This document shows positions 23,391-35,070 of a stretch of 64,000 nucleotides of DNA, in pieces. This DNA comes from Delphinus delphis (lineage: Eukaryota; Chordata; Mammalia; Artiodactyla; Delphinidae): the NCBI RefSeq assembly GCF_949987515.2, contig NC_082694.2, positions 65,904,080 to 65,968,079 of the forward strand, written 5' to 3'. How positions within the stretch are numbered: the stretch's first letter is position 1; the number at the start of each line of letters is the position of its first letter. The position numbers and the translations under genes are program-made. A model generated the notes under the pieces. It was not told the DNA's origin. It made no database searches and saw only the letters and a program-made list of their open reading frames with translations.

Positions 23391-24603
23391 TTTTTTTAAA
23401 TAGATCTTTATTGGAGTATAATTGCTTCACCATACTGTGTTAGTTTCTGTTGTACACCAAAGTGAATATGTCCCCATATCCCCTCCCTCTTGAGCCTCCC
23501 TCCCATCCTCCCTATCCCACCCCTCTAGGTCATCGCAAAGCACCGAGCTGATCTCCCTGTGCTATGCGGCTGCTTCCCACTAGCTATCTATTTTACATTT
23601 GGTAGTGTATATATGTCGATGCTACTCTCGCTTCACCCCAGCTTCCCCCTCCCAGCCGGGTCCTCAAGTCCATTCTCTATGTCTACATCTTTATTCCTGC
23701 CGTTCAACTAGATTCATCAGTACCATTTTTTTTTTTTTTAGATTCCATATATATGCATTAGCATACGGTATTTGTTTTTCTCCTTCTGACTTACTTCACT
23801 CTGTATGACAGACTCTAGGTCCATCCACCTCACTACAAATAACTCAATTTCATTTCTTTTTATGGCTGAGTAATATTCCATTGTATATATGTGCCACATC
23901 TTCTTTATCCATTCATCTGTCGATGGACACTTAGGTTGCTTCCATGTCCTGGCTATTGTAAATAGTGCTGCAATGAACACTGTGGTACATGTCTCTTTTT
24001 GAATTATGGTTTTCTCAGGGTATATGCCCCGTAGTGGGATTGTTGGGTCATATGGTAGTTCTATTTTTAGTTCTTTAAGGAAACTCTATACTGTTTTCCA
24101 TAGTGGTTGTATCAATTTACATGCCCAGCAACAGTGCAGGAGGGTTCCCTTTTCACCACACCCTTTCCAGCATTTATTTTTTATAGATTTTTGGATAATG
24201 GCCATTCTGACTGGCGTGAGGTGATACCTCATTGTAGTTTTGATTTGCATTTGTCCAATAATTAGTGATGTTGAGCATCTTTTCATGTGCCTCTTGGCCA
24301 TCTGTATGTCTTCCTTGGTGAAATGTCTATTTAGGTCTTCCATCCATTTTTTAATTGGATTGTTTTTTTGATATTGAGCTGCATGAGCTGTTTGTATAGT
24401 TTGGAGGTTAATCCTTTGTCTGTTGTTTCATTTGCAAAGATTTTCTCCCATTCTGAGGGTTGTCTTTTTGTCTTGTTTATGGTTTCCTTTGCTGTGCAAA
24501 AGCTTCTAAGTTTAATTAAGTCCCATTTGTTTATTTATTTGTTTATTTCCATTACTCTCGGAGGTGGGTCAAAAAGGATCTTGCTGTGGTTTATGTCAAA
24601 GTG
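23391..24603 (-). mobile_element. Young L1 3' end, 5'-truncated
   Basis: The antisense 3' UTR starts at TAGATCTTTATTGGAGTATA and the rest is the ORF2 C-terminus (CCATTCATCTGTCGATGGAC, CATTCTGACTGGCGTGAGG). The L1 body stops abruptly at 24603 against the LTR-like arm. Confidence 0.88.
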
Positions 24604-25060
24604 TGTTAAGCCCATCTCCAGGCTTTCATGCTGGTCATTGGGTCAAGCCAATATAGCTTGATTCCTTAGTTAACGGCACTTGGGAGCTTATCGGGTCTGT
24701 GACTGATGCTTGCCTTTGAAATTGAAGAAGGAACAGAAGCAAGTCCAAATATTTTATTTCATGACCCAGACCTGAGCTCTCCTGTTCTGGTCCAGAGTCA
24801 GGCACCTTCTGTGGAGCCAGGGCAATCTCTTGATGGACGTGTTGTGTGTGGCTGTACCAAACCACAGACAGTATTTAGTTTCTTAGGTCCTTGAGTGATC
24901 AGTGGAGTTTCCAACTTTGCAGCAAATAATCTAGCTTGTCTGTGAGTTTCCAGTCTCACTGTTAACGGTCATGAGGTACAGGGTTGGCATAGATGACTGA
25001 ATTCATAGATTTTCCTCTTCTATCCAATAGGGCTAATGTTGTAAGTCCTTCTTCTGCCAA
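24604..25060 (+). mobile_element. LTR-like repeat, left arm of an inverted pair
   Basis: Bases 24655-24780 read as the reverse complement of 26345-26472 with roughly 80-85% identity by eye. Shared words are CTTGATTCCTTAGTTAA, CACTTGGGAGCTT, GAAGGAACAGAAGCAAGTCC. The remainder to about 25060 has no partner here. No coding frame is seen. LTR origin is a guess from its lack of coding and lack of an A-tail. Confidence 0.5.
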
Positions 25061-25068
25061 ACCTTCTG

Positions 25069-25215
25069 TATTAATTTGCCAGGATTTGCTGTAATAAAAG
25101 TATCACAAACTGAGTGGCTTAAACATCAGAAATTTATTTCCTCACTGTTCTGAAGACTAGAAGTCAGAGATCAAGGTGTGAACAGGGCCGTGTTCCCTCT
25201 GAAGGTACTCAAGAA
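25069..25215 (-). mobile_element. MLT1-like LTR fragment
   Basis: TATCACAAACTGAGTGGCTT, AACATCAGAAATTTATTTCC and TCACTGTTCTGAAGACTAG are the antisense of the 3' part of the LTR at 54780-55166 (…CTGTTGTTTAAGCC…CAGTC). Confidence 0.7.
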
Positions 25216-25224
25216 GATCTATTC

Positions 25225-25850
25225 CAGGCCTCTTTCTTTGAGATAAAATTGATATATAATATTATATTAGTTTTTCAGGGGTACAACATAATGATTCAAT
25301 ATTCATATATATTGCAAAATAATCACCACAGTAAGTCTAGTTAACATCCATCACCGCACATATTTACAATTTTTTTTCCTTATGATGAGACCTTTTCAGA
25401 TCCACTCTCTCAGCAACTTTCAAATATACAATGCGGTATTACTAACTGTTGTCACCATGCTGTACCTTATATCCCCAGGGCTTTTTTTTTTAATTAAACA
25501 AAAGATTCTTTAAATTCTATAGTGCTTTATGAGTTTCAAAAGTTTCACAAACATGATTTCATATAATCCCATTATAACCCTTTCTTTTAATCCCCTACCC
25601 CTATATTTCCCCTCCCCGTTCTCTCTCCCCACTGGTAACCATTAGTTTGTTCTCTATATCTGTGAGTCTGCCTTTTGTTATACAGTATTCACTAGTTTGT
25701 CATATTTTTTAGATTCCACATGTAAGTGATATCATATGGTACTTGTCTTTCTCTGTCTGACTTATTTCACTTAGCATAATGCCCTCCAATTCCATACATG
25801 TTGCTGCAAATGCAAAACTTCGTTCTTTTTTTATGGCTGAGTAGTATTCC

Positions 25851-25899
<49 letters not shown>

Positions 25900-26345
25900 A
25901 TATATATCATATTTTCTTTATCCATGTATCTGTTGATAGACGCTGAGGTTGCTTCCATACCTTGGCAATTGTAAATAACACTGCTATGAACGTTGGGGTG
26001 CGTGTATCTTTTTGAATTAGTGTTTTTGTTTTTTTAGGACATATACCCAGTAGTGGAATTGTTGGGTCCTATGGTAGTTCTATTTTAGTTTTCTGAGAAA
26101 TCTCCGTACTGTTTTCCACAGTGGCTGCTCCAATTTATCATTACATTTCACCAACAGTGTAGGAAGTTTCCCTGTTCTCCACATTCTTGCCAACATTTAT
26201 TATTTGTGTTCTTTTTGATGATAGACATTCTGACAGGTGTGAGGCAATATCTCATTGTGGGTTTGATTTGCATTTCCCTGATGATTAGCCATGTTGAGCA
26301 TCTTTTCATGTGCCTGTTGGCCATCTGCATTTCCTCTTTGGAGAA
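25225..26345 (-). mobile_element. Older L1 3' end, 5'-truncated
   Basis: The antisense 3' UTR (GAGATAAAATTGATATATAA, GGTACAACATAATGATTCAA) runs to ORF2 C-terminus (GATAGACATTCTGACAGG). It ends at GGAGAAG, where the right LTR-like arm begins. Confidence 0.85.
25853..25897. repeat. (GT)n microsatellite inside L1
   Basis: About 22 GT units follow TAGTATTCCATT and are followed by ACATATATATC. This is the same L1 position as the array at 8933-8974. Confidence 0.97.
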
Positions 26346-26547
26346 GAATTCAGGCCTGAGTCATAAAATAAAATCAGGTTTGGACTTGCTTCTGTTCCTT
26401 CTTGAATTTTAAAGACAGGTGTCATTCACAGACCCCAAGAAGCTCCCAAGTGCTTAACTAAGGAATCAAGCTCAACTTGATTGCCCCACAGGTCCTGAGG
26501 CAAGGCTTATAAGAACTGGATGAGCAGTGGACTATCGGAGACTAACT
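26346..26547 (-). mobile_element. LTR-like repeat, right arm of an inverted pair
   Basis: This is the inverted partner of 24655-24780. Beyond the shared block it continues through TTGCCCCACAGGTCCTGAGG and TATAAGAACTGGATGAGCAG to a sharp junction with a SINE fragment. Confidence 0.5.
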
Positions 26548-26607
26548 AACCCACGTCCCCTGCATCGGCAGGCGGACTCTCAACCACTGCGCCACCAGGG
26601 ACGCCCG
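26548..26607 (-). mobile_element. CHR SINE fragment, head only
   Basis: Only the first 60 bp of a short CHR remain (CCTGCATCGGCAGGCGGACT ... CCACCAGGGACGCCC), almost unchanged from other copies. The tail side is missing and no TSD is visible. Confidence 0.85.
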
Positions 26608-27860
26608 GAGAATATGTTTTGAAGACAGATGGGACTTACCAGGATCCATCAAAGCTTGCTCCCACCAAATGCTCCCTCCAAATGCCCTTCAGTTCTACTT
26701 ACAGCTTCCAATTCCCTCAGACATCTGGTATACCAGCCTTCTCACACTTCCACCTCGGCCCTAATACCTGAGCTGCAGTCTCCCTCTCTATCCCACAAAG
26801 AGAGCTGCTCATGCAGAACTACAAATGTTGTCCTTGGTGACAAAATTATCCTGTGAGGGCTGGGAAACCCACCCCACACAGCAGGCAGCCTGCAGCTAAG
26901 CATGAGGTACCCCAAAAACATTCAGCAGCCAAACTCCAAGCACGTATTACCACAAGTTTCTGCCTTGCTAACATCATCTCCTCATACAGACGTCTGAGCC
27001 TGTGAGAGTAAGACGGACATCCAGCTTTGCACGCCCCTTGCAGGCCCGTTGTCACCCGTGGGGGAAACCAGGGGGAAACGTCGGCATGTGCGTTCCCCTG
27101 GTGGGAGTGCATTTTCAGTTTTCTTTCCCTACCCCCTGCTCATTGTGGAAAAGATTAAGACTATAGAAACATGTAAAGACGGCATGAAAGCAATCAGCCA
27201 CGCTCTTGCCATACAGAGGCAGCTATGTGACATCTTGGCATTCTTGCTACCAGAATTTTCCTGAACCGTTGTTTAACATAGTTGAAATCTTATTGAATAT
27301 ATTATTTTGAGCCTCACTTTTTTTTCCATTTGATAGTCTCATAGCATTTTGCTAAGGCTGGTTGTTAATCAACTTCATAATGAATATTATCTGGGAGACT
27401 GGCAACCCACTGATGAAGCAGAAATCCAGTTTGAGTCAATTCTTCGGCTCCACTGATGCTTGTCCTCCACACTGACTTTGGGATTTCTTCAGGTCCGGGA
27501 GGGTTGGGGGGTCTTCTTTACCATTCTAACTCTCTTCGCAAATTGTAAGCCCCCTCTTGCCAGACCACCGGTTAAAGGAAAATTAGTCAACGTACTGCTT
27601 GGTACTCCAGTGAGAGAAGTGGGGATCTGAGAATCAAGGAGGTCTAGGACCAAACATGGGGCAACAGTCCCTCCAGGGACATTACCAGTGTTCTCTCAGC
27701 ATCTCAGCCACCAGGACCGGCAGCATGAACTGGAGACAAGTGGCTCCTAAGTCTTGTCCTAAATGTCCTGTGGGGTCAGAGATGGGGAGAGACAGCCCAG
27801 GTGGGCAAGGCTCAGTTCACACATACTCCATTGCCCCAGATACTTGCCCACCTATTATAC
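26608..27860. other. Unassigned, no gene
   Basis: The sequence is mostly unique-looking. The part 27120-27345 (GTGGAAAAGATTAAGACTAT, CATTTGATAGTCTCATAGC) resembles the old retroelement-tail type at 7979-8408. No exon with borders was recognised. Confidence 0.4.
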
Positions 27861-27861
27861 T

Positions 27862-27896
27862 TCTTTCTTGCTTGCTTGCTTGCTTTCTTGCTTTCT
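27862..27896. repeat. (CTTG)n / T-rich short repeat at an L1 tail
   Basis: TTCTTTCTTGCTTGCTTGCT continues as CTTG/CTTT units. It likely arose from the poly-A tail of the minus-strand L1 that starts immediately to the right. Confidence 0.8.
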
Positions 27897-28145
27897 AAAT
27901 TTTTATTGGAGTATAGTTGATTTACAATGTTATGTTAGTTTCAGGTGTACAGCAAAGTGAACCAGTTATACATATACATATATCCTCTCTTTTTTAGATT
28001 CTTTTCCCATATAGGTCATTATAGAGTATTGAGTAGAGTTCCCTGTGCTATATCGTAGGTCCTTATTAGTTATCAGTTTTATAAATAGTAGTTTGTATAT
28101 GTCAATCCCAGTCTCCCAATTTATCCTTCCCCCACCACCCATTAC
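27897..28145 (-). mobile_element. L1 3' UTR, severely truncated
   Basis: TTTTTATTGGAGTATAGTTG, GGTGTACAGCAAAGTGAACC and GTTCCCTGTGCTATATCG are the antisense 3' UTR also found at 32125-32350. Confidence 0.88.
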
Positions 28146-28505
28146 ATTTAATCTCAGAGACTCCACAAGGTACTCATTCATCAGCCCCACTTTAAAGACA
28201 AATGAATGCAGACCTAGAGATTTTAGGTGTTGCCCGAGATAAGAAAGGGGCCATGCTGAGATTCCAATCCAAATTCAAAGTTTTTATGCCACACTCAAAT
28301 TGCCTCTCAAGGTCACTGAGAAGCCTCCCTTCCTTGAGGAAACTAACTAGTATGCTCTTATATTGGCAGCCTTCTCTCAAAAAATAAAGACCCTGGGTAT
28401 GGTTGGTATAGTGGATGATGTGGTGTGGCAGGTAGACCCTGGTTCAGGACTGAGACATTTGGTCCTGAATGTCATTCCCCTCCTTCTGGGCATGTTAACA
28501 ATTGA
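28146..28505. other. Unassigned, no gene
   Basis: The stretch includes an MIR-like GACCTAGAGATTTTAGGTG. No frame with exon signals was seen. Confidence 0.35.
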
Positions 28506-28905
28506 TGGTTCTCAACTGAGTCCCTCTCCAGACATTTCCCTGAATTGCCCTTGACTGAAGAGAATCACCTCATCCGAGGTCATGCCTCCCCAAAGGCAGC
28601 CTGCATCCCATTACTGGTCCACCTGGGGGATTTAAAGGACTTGCCCTCTTGCCAGTAAAGTAGGATAATTCTGAAGGGCCATCCAGAGTCTAGACCTGCC
28701 AGTGGGGTCAGCTGAGACCTTTGCTGCAATGGCCTCTATCCATTTACTTCTGTCCATAACCTCCCTCTATCTGTACTTCTTCCTTCATTCCCTTACCTGG
28801 CAAGCAGTGATCCCAGCAACAGTCCCCAGTAAACCTTGTGTACATAAATCTCTTAGAGTCTGTTTCTCTGGAACTTGCCCTGAGACCATTAAACCATTAG
28901 TCATT
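28506..28905 (+). mobile_element. Probable ERVL-type LTR remnant
   Basis: The 3' part, CCCCAGTAAACCTTGTGTAC then AAATCTCTTAGAGTCTGTTT and CTGGAACTTGCCCTGAGACC, matches the end common to LTR16/LTR33/MLT2-like LTRs (polyA region, then CTCAGAGTCTGTTTCC). The left edge is uncertain. Confidence 0.5.
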
Positions 28906-29171
28906 GATACACTGTGAACGAAGGGGATATCGAAATGCACATCTTCCCTCTAGGACTCCTGAAGCCTGGCTACTCCCCCAGCACCGGGAAGAGAGGAGTG
29001 TGCTTAGGGGATGCACAGGTGCTCTGAGAAAGGGCAGGCCTGGATGGGGTGGCAGAACAGGGGCCTTTAGGCAGCCAGAGGGTGTGGTCTGAGCGCTGAA
29101 CTGTTAGAAGTGCCCCAACCCACAAGGGAGACAGAAGAGAAGGGACCCAGGAGGTAAGAAAGAGACTAAAC

Positions 29172-29345
29172 CCGTGGTGCTCAATCCTGGCTGCATGCTA
29201 GACTCACCTGAGGATCTTTTCAAATATATCATTGCCAGGAGCACCCTTACTCTAGACTGTGACCTGACTGATCAGGGGTAGGGCCCAGGCTTAAGCATTT
29301 TTTCAATCTTCCCAGGTGATTCTAATGCATGGGCAGGATGGAGGA
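29172..29345. mobile_element. MER5A-like hAT-Charlie remnant
   Basis: The copy runs from GTGGTGCTCAATCCTGG to CCAGGTGATTCTAATGCATG, with GACTCACCTGAGGATCTTTT near the left end, giving the near-palindromic MER5A layout. Bases 28906-29171 before it are unassigned. Confidence 0.65.
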
Positions 29346-29644
29346 TCATTTGGCTAACAGAGGTGGGCAGGCAGGGAAGGCTAATGACGTCCCCTAAAAT
29401 CTACTCTGCAAGTTTACTTTGCCCCCTGCTCAACGAACCCTGACTCACCACTTCCTGGGCCCCAGGCTGAGCTCACAGAGGGGAGCCCCACCTCCTGACC
29501 CTGTGACGGCTGGAAGGCCCCTCTGACGGCACCAATGTCTCAGCAGGGCCCATGCCTGCCTGGGATGAGGGAGTTGCTTTTTCTAAGCAGGGGACCAGCC
29601 CCAGCCAGGCTACTACAGGGGTTTACTCTCAGTGCCCGATCCTA

Positions 29645-29803
29645 ATCCAAACCCTGAGATGCTCGTCAAACCTGTGGCTTCTCTGGCCCCACCCCAAACC
29701 ACTAAATAGGAATCTCTGGAGCGAGGCCTGGAAACCCACATTTAAACACACCCCACCCCCCCCCCAGCGAATCTCGTGCACCTGAGTTTGAGAACTGCTA
29801 CTG
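29645..29803. mobile_element. Second MER5A-like remnant
   Basis: GGCCCCACCCCAAACCACTA, AGGAATCTCTGGAG and CACCTGAGTTTGAGAACTGC follow MER5A. A run of 14 C/A-rich bases (CACCCCACCCCC) lies inside. Bases 29346-29644 and 29804-30004 are unassigned. Confidence 0.6.
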
Positions 29804-30004
29804 CGAGCTCACTTCCAGGGAACTTTCTCTTATGCACCAGTTTGCTGATACGAAAGCTTTGCTTTCTCTGCAGCAAAGGAGTGCTGGCCGGCTGCTGGTT
29901 TTCTAACGCACACTGGAGTAGGCAGTCAGGTTCCTGGAGGACAAGATCGGCCTGCCAGTGACGATCTGAGCAGAGCCTGAGAATCCTCTTCAGCAAATTC
30001 TTTC

Positions 30005-30310
30005 TAGTTTTTTTTTATCCTTTTAGCGACTATGGTAAACATGGCTTGTGAATGGTCCCAAATATATTTTTTTGGCATTCTGCAACTGAATTGACAGTTT
30101 TGCATAATAAACGGTTAACATGATGAGCAAACGAGAAATGAATAAAGCTTGATTGTCCGGAGGCAGATTCGCCACTGAGCACCCTGTACTTCTCTGCAGG
30201 CTCGGCCCGCTGTCTAATGAGCGCCCTCTCGAGATTAAGTGTGGCCCTGAGGTGGATAAAAATAGATATTCATAGGCTTGTACGCACCACACCCCCCAGC
30301 AGCATCTTCT
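30005..30310. other. Candidate conserved noncoding element
   Basis: This is non-repetitive sequence with an intact-looking composition: TTTTGCATAATAAACGGTTA, ATGATGAGCAAACGAG, AATGAATAAAGC, then GCGCCCTCTCGAGATTAAG. It includes octamer-like TTTGCATA and two unusual CpG-containing stretches in otherwise AT-rich DNA. There is no coding frame. Confidence 0.3.
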
Positions 30311-30314
30311 CATC

Positions 30315-30544
30315 AAAGAGGCACAACTGGGCTTCCCTGGTGGCGCAGTGGTTGAGAGTCCGCCTGCCGATGCAGGGGACACAGGTTCGTGCCCCGGTCT
30401 GGGAGGATCCCACATGCCGCGGAGCGGCTGGGCCCGTGCGCCATGGCCGCTGAGCCTGCGCGTCCGGAGCCTGTGCTCCGCAACGGGAGAGGCCCCAACA
30501 GTGAGCGGCCCGCGTACCACAAGAAGAAAAAAAGAGGCACAACT
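30315..30544 (+). mobile_element. CHR SINE (short form) with 14-bp TSD
   Basis: The TSD AAAGAGGCACAACT is at 30315-30328 and 30531-30544. The tail is AAGAAGAAAA rather than pure A. Confidence 0.95.
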
Positions 30545-32104
30545 ATTTCTTTGACCTCCCATCTTGGCTTTCGGGAGTCAAAACTGGGATATCTGAGCTT
30601 GACTGAAGTCCCATCTTTATGAGGCACGTCTGTGTACTCCTTATACACGGTTCCGGGCAGTTTAACGTCCTCATTTAGTTACTTTGTGAGGGTGCCACAT
30701 CCATAATAATGAAATTATTTTGATTCTCTTTCATAGAGAGGGTGCCAGTGGACAGTTTGCAGCCCCAGAAGGAGCACAGTGCAGATTTTCTGCTGGTTCA
30801 GACCCAGGGTTTCCCCGTTCTTTTTTCTCCAAGGCTCCCCCCTGCTCTCTCTTCTTTTCTCATGGGGATTCATTTATCTGCTCTGTCGTAGTTCCTTTTG
30901 TCACCCCAAGACGGGCTTAGATGGAGACAGCCTCTTCATCCCTTTCTTTCTGTCTCCACAATGAGCACAGGCATCCTTTTTAATTAGCTTTCTTGTCCAT
31001 TACATTGGGAGACAGATGGGGAAGCCTAGAAATCCATAGGCAGAAGCTGCACTGGCTTAACCAGGCTCTGCAGGATCGTTTTCTTAGAGGTTCCCTGGAG
31101 CTCTCTGCCATCAGGACTGAGAGCCTCTTTTCAGGCAAATGACTCAAAATTAAGCAAGCCCGCCGTAGCCCCACGTGAGTTTGGGTTGACGCTGCCACCA
31201 GGTTCGTAGGATTCCCAGTCCCTGAAAGAATCCGCTTGTCATCCTTTGTCCTGGGCACACTGCCTCTTCCTCCCTGAGGTCTGCTCACCTCCAAGGTCAG
31301 TCACTGACCTTTCTGGGCAAGTGCAGTGTTTCCCAATGCCCTTCGTCTCAAGCCACTCTGCACCAACTTTGAACCCTTCTTATCTGTACTTGTTCCTACT
31401 CCACCCCATTTGTCACCTTTCAGGAAGAAGGGAGAGTTTTCCACAGTCCCCTGGGGTAGCTCAGGAATGAAAGCAGGGAGTCAGCTGACTCTAATCCTCC
31501 CTAATCCACCCACGTGTGTTGGTTGACCTAGGCCTTCTTGCCTCCAGTTTCTGAGGACTTCTTTACTGGGGATGTAACCCAAGAAGGAAGCAGCAATAAC
31601 AGTCCTCTATCCTGTCCCCTCACCCATAGTGTAGTCTCAGGACAGTTCTGGTCCATGTGTCCTCCTCAGGCTGCAATGACAGTGACCACCCTTAGACTGT
31701 GTTTTTGTGGAACTGGGCGTCCAACAACGGAGCTTACCCTGAGGGATGCTGGAACGTTGAGAGGGCCGGAGCAGCGCCCAGGGACCCTGCCCCGACACAG
31801 ACACACGTCTCTCAGGGTGCTGGCTTCCTGCTCCTTCCACACAAGCAAGATGTGGGTTTCCCCAGTTTCCCTTCACCATGGCCACCACATCAGAAGGCAG
31901 GGAAAGGGGTCCATCTCCTTTCAGCCCCCTCATTACGAAGGTTTCCACTTTGGTAGCAGAGCTCCTTTCTACTTAGCCCGATGCCTCTGTCTTTCTCAGG
32001 TCAGCAACATGTGGCAACACCAGAAACAAACACATCATGCCGGTCTCTGTGGGTTTCTTCAGGCCATACTTATGTGGATTTACTTGGTTTGGGTTTGTTT
32101 ATTT
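30545..32104. other. Unassigned, no gene
   Basis: This is among the least repetitive DNA in the window. A 206-codon open frame (31538-32158) has no recognisable domain, is low in complexity of signals and runs into an L1, so I do not call it. Overlapping frames exist on both strands, as expected in GC-richer noncoding DNA. Confidence 0.4.
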
Positions 32105-32640
32105 TTTGTTTGTTTGTTTTTAAATTTTTATTGGAATATAGTTGATTTACAATGTTAGTTTCTGCAGTGCAGCAAAGTGAATCAATTATACATATATCCA
32201 CTCTTTTTTAGATTCTTTTCCTATATAGGCCATTACAGAGTACTGAGTAGAGTTCCCTGTGCTATACGGTAGGCCCTTATTAGTTATCAGTGTTATATAT
32301 AGTAGTGTGTATATGTCAATCCCAATCATCTGATTTATCCCTCCCCCACCCTTACCCCTGGTAACCGTAAGTTTGTTTTCTACATCAGTGACTCTACTTC
32401 TGTTTCGTAAATAAGTTCGTTTGTACCCTTTTTTTTAGATTTTATATATAAGGGGATATCGTATGATATTTGTCTTTCTCTGTCTGACTTCACTCAGTAT
32501 GACAATCTCTAGGTCCATCCATGTTGCTGCAAATGGCATTATTTCATTCTTTTTTTATGGCTGTAAAAAAGCCCTATGTTGCATATATGTACCACATCTT
32601 CTTTATCCGTTCCTCGGTTGATGGACAATTAGGTTAGATT
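32105..32640 (-). mobile_element. L1 3' end, 5'-truncated
   Basis: TAAATTTTTATTGGAATATA, TGCAGCAAAGTGAATCAATT, GGTCCATCCATGTTGCTGC and CCACATCTTCTTTATCCG are antisense L1 3' UTR to ORF2 C-terminus. Confidence 0.88.
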
Positions 32641-32854
32641 TACTTGTTACTGAAACAGAATTTTAAGAAGTGAATGAAGACAAGTTTCATTTCCCTTTCC
32701 AGACTTTCTCTCCAACAGTGTAAAGCTCTGCTTCCCTAGCCGGGGCCTCACCTTTATCCTTCCCAAAAGAGTCCATGGTTTCCACCTTAGAAGTCCCAGC
32801 CTCTCTGACGTAGTTCTCCTAAACTCCACCAGCCAAGTACTGTCTGGCTTTACT

Positions 32855-33110
32855 AAATAATAGCCGCCCTTTGTTGCATAATTACTATGTGTCAGACTTA
32901 ATAGTAAGCAATTCACCTGCCTTTGCTTTTTTTTTTTATTATTCTCATAATGGCTCATGAGTTAAATTCAGTTATCATCGCTATTTTGGAGTTAAGGAAA
33001 CAGGCTTAGCGTTAAGTTGCTTGTCCAAAATTCCACGATAAGTAAGTGGTAGTGCCGGGACATTTTGGTTTGAAAACTTGAGTGTTTCTAATGCTTCTCT
33101 TGAAGATACT
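32855..33110 (-). mobile_element. MIR copy
   Basis: TACTATGTGTCAGACTTAAT, TTATTCTCATAATGGCTCAT, GTTAAGGAAACAGGCTTAGC and TTGCTTGTCCAAAATTCCAC follow antisense MIR from tail to core. Confidence 0.6.
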
Positions 33111-35070
33111 GTTAGATTTGTCACCTACTGCTCTGAGTCTAAGAACATGACTTGCTAATTCATCCAGAATGCAGCCCACAGCACAGCACTGAAGCGGCGT
33201 GAGCCTGCACTTCACACTGCTTGGCACTAAAAAAAATCATCTCACTTTGTTGACGACTTTTTCCACCCAGAAAGGAATGTAAAAACACGTGAAATCTGTT
33301 AGATGAGCCATTTGATTACATGGCAAATACTCTATACACCTGTTTGCCCTACCACACTTGTCTCCTTTGTCATATTTTGCAGGGACATTTGATTTAATCC
33401 CCTAAATCAACAATGAATTTGTTTTCTTTTTTTTCCTTTTTGTGTTTTTTTCCTTTTGGTTTTCTTTCTCAGCTTTATTGGGGTATAATGGACAAAACAC
33501 TGAATCTGTTTTCTTAAAAATGAGGAAGAGGATGGAGCTTATCAAAATGCACTGCGGGGGGCTGGGGATAGTTTGCCTTGGGGCTATCCTGGAGGACAGT
33601 GATGGGAAGGGGGGGTCCCAAGTGGGCTTTGGGGTACTGGTAATGTTGTCTCTTTATCTGGGTGCTGGTGATTTGGGTCTCACTTCATGCAAATTCCTCA
33701 AGCTGTCCACTTGGCATTTGTACTTTCTCACTGTGCTCACCCTTGCCTGGACTACATCACCACCCTCTTCTCTTGGCAGGCTCCCCACTCTCCATCACTC
33801 CCGTGACTCATGGGTAGAGATGAGGTTTCCCTCTTTTAGGCTGTGAATGAAAAATGTTGCCTGCCATATCAGCAGACAACAGATGTTGCAACCATCAGGC
33901 CCTAAAGCAGCCCCCGCTGGTGAGCCCTGAGGGAACTCAGGATGGAGACAAACAGGGCTGCCCACTGCCAAGCCCTCAGGCACTGCAGCACGCCCACCCC
34001 CCAGGGGACTCAGGATGGGAAAGCACAGGACACTGGCTGTAGATAGCTAAGGTGCATATCAAAGGAAAGATTTCAGTGAGTCCAGGCTCTTGCCTCTTCC
34101 CATACACAGAAAAGCACTAAATTCCTTAACTTGAGATGTCTGCTTTTCTTTAATTAACAGTAACCTTTTGATGTTCCAACTACCTGGTGTTGCAAAAACT
34201 CCTGTGTATCCTGGCTCCTCCGTTACCTCTTCAGAGCCGTTCCTCAGAGCTATGTGAGAGGCTGCCTCCTGGGCTTGAAGTCCTAATAATTCTCAGCTTT
34301 TAGGGTGTGCATTTTTTTTCAGTCAACACCTATTACATAGGGTGAGCCATGCTATCGGGAGTCTGGAGTCAGGAAGCGCCTGCTTTACACGCCTCATCCC
34401 TTTCTCCTTGATCCGTTAAGCGGGGATGATGCGGAGACCTTCCCCGGGGCTCTCCATGGCCAAGGGTTCATGGGGTCTGCCATTTATAGTTGTGGAAAGA
34501 TCGTCCTGCAGAAAGCCCAGGTGGTGTGATTTACGTTGAGCATCTGCTCTTGACGTGCAACACCTGGCGAAGGCACTTCCGGTGTGGGAATGAGGCGCCA
34601 AGGAAGGACACTGCCCTGGCTCAGCACTTCCTCTGGAGAAGTTGCTGAGGTAAAAAACAAAGCGGAAGACCACAACTCAGGCAGCCGAGAAGTCGAAAGC
34701 TCGGGGCTCCAGGAAATGAGGTGGGATCAGGTGGAGAGAGGCTTAGGGTGGAGCATCTTTGGGGAAGTTTTGCAATTAAATCCAATATCCTCTCTCCGGG
34801 AGGAAGACACCAGGCGCCAGGCTGGAGTCATTGTTTAACTAAGGTGGGGAGGTAACTGCTGTGCTATATGACGAAGAGCCTGAGGGGATGAAGCAAGCAG
34901 ACGCCTGCGCTGTGGGGCTCTCAGCCTGCCTTTTCTCCAGAGGGACTGCTGCTGTCCTCCACCACTAGTCTCCTATGCCACTCTCCATCCCGCCGCAGAG
35001 CTGCTGCTGCTCCCCACAGGAATCCTGCTGACTAGGCTCCATCAAACCACCTGCCTCTGAAACAGGTAGG
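33111..35070. other. Mostly unassigned, with a small L1 piece
   Basis: Bases 33460-33492 (TCTCAGCTTTATTGGGGTAT) are an L1 3' end scrap. The rest shows no gene. It contains G-rich runs (GGGAAGGGGGGGTCCC near 33605) and a moderately CpG-containing part at 34350-34620. Confidence 0.4.

Noticed and set aside
30023..30562. Recurring frames of the type [16 protein letters not shown]
   Set aside because: These are translations of CHR SINEs and recur at each copy in several frames.
31538..32158. 206-codon open frame
   Set aside because: It has no domain, no exon borders and no family resemblance, and it ends inside an L1. GC-richer noncoding DNA gives such frames by chance.
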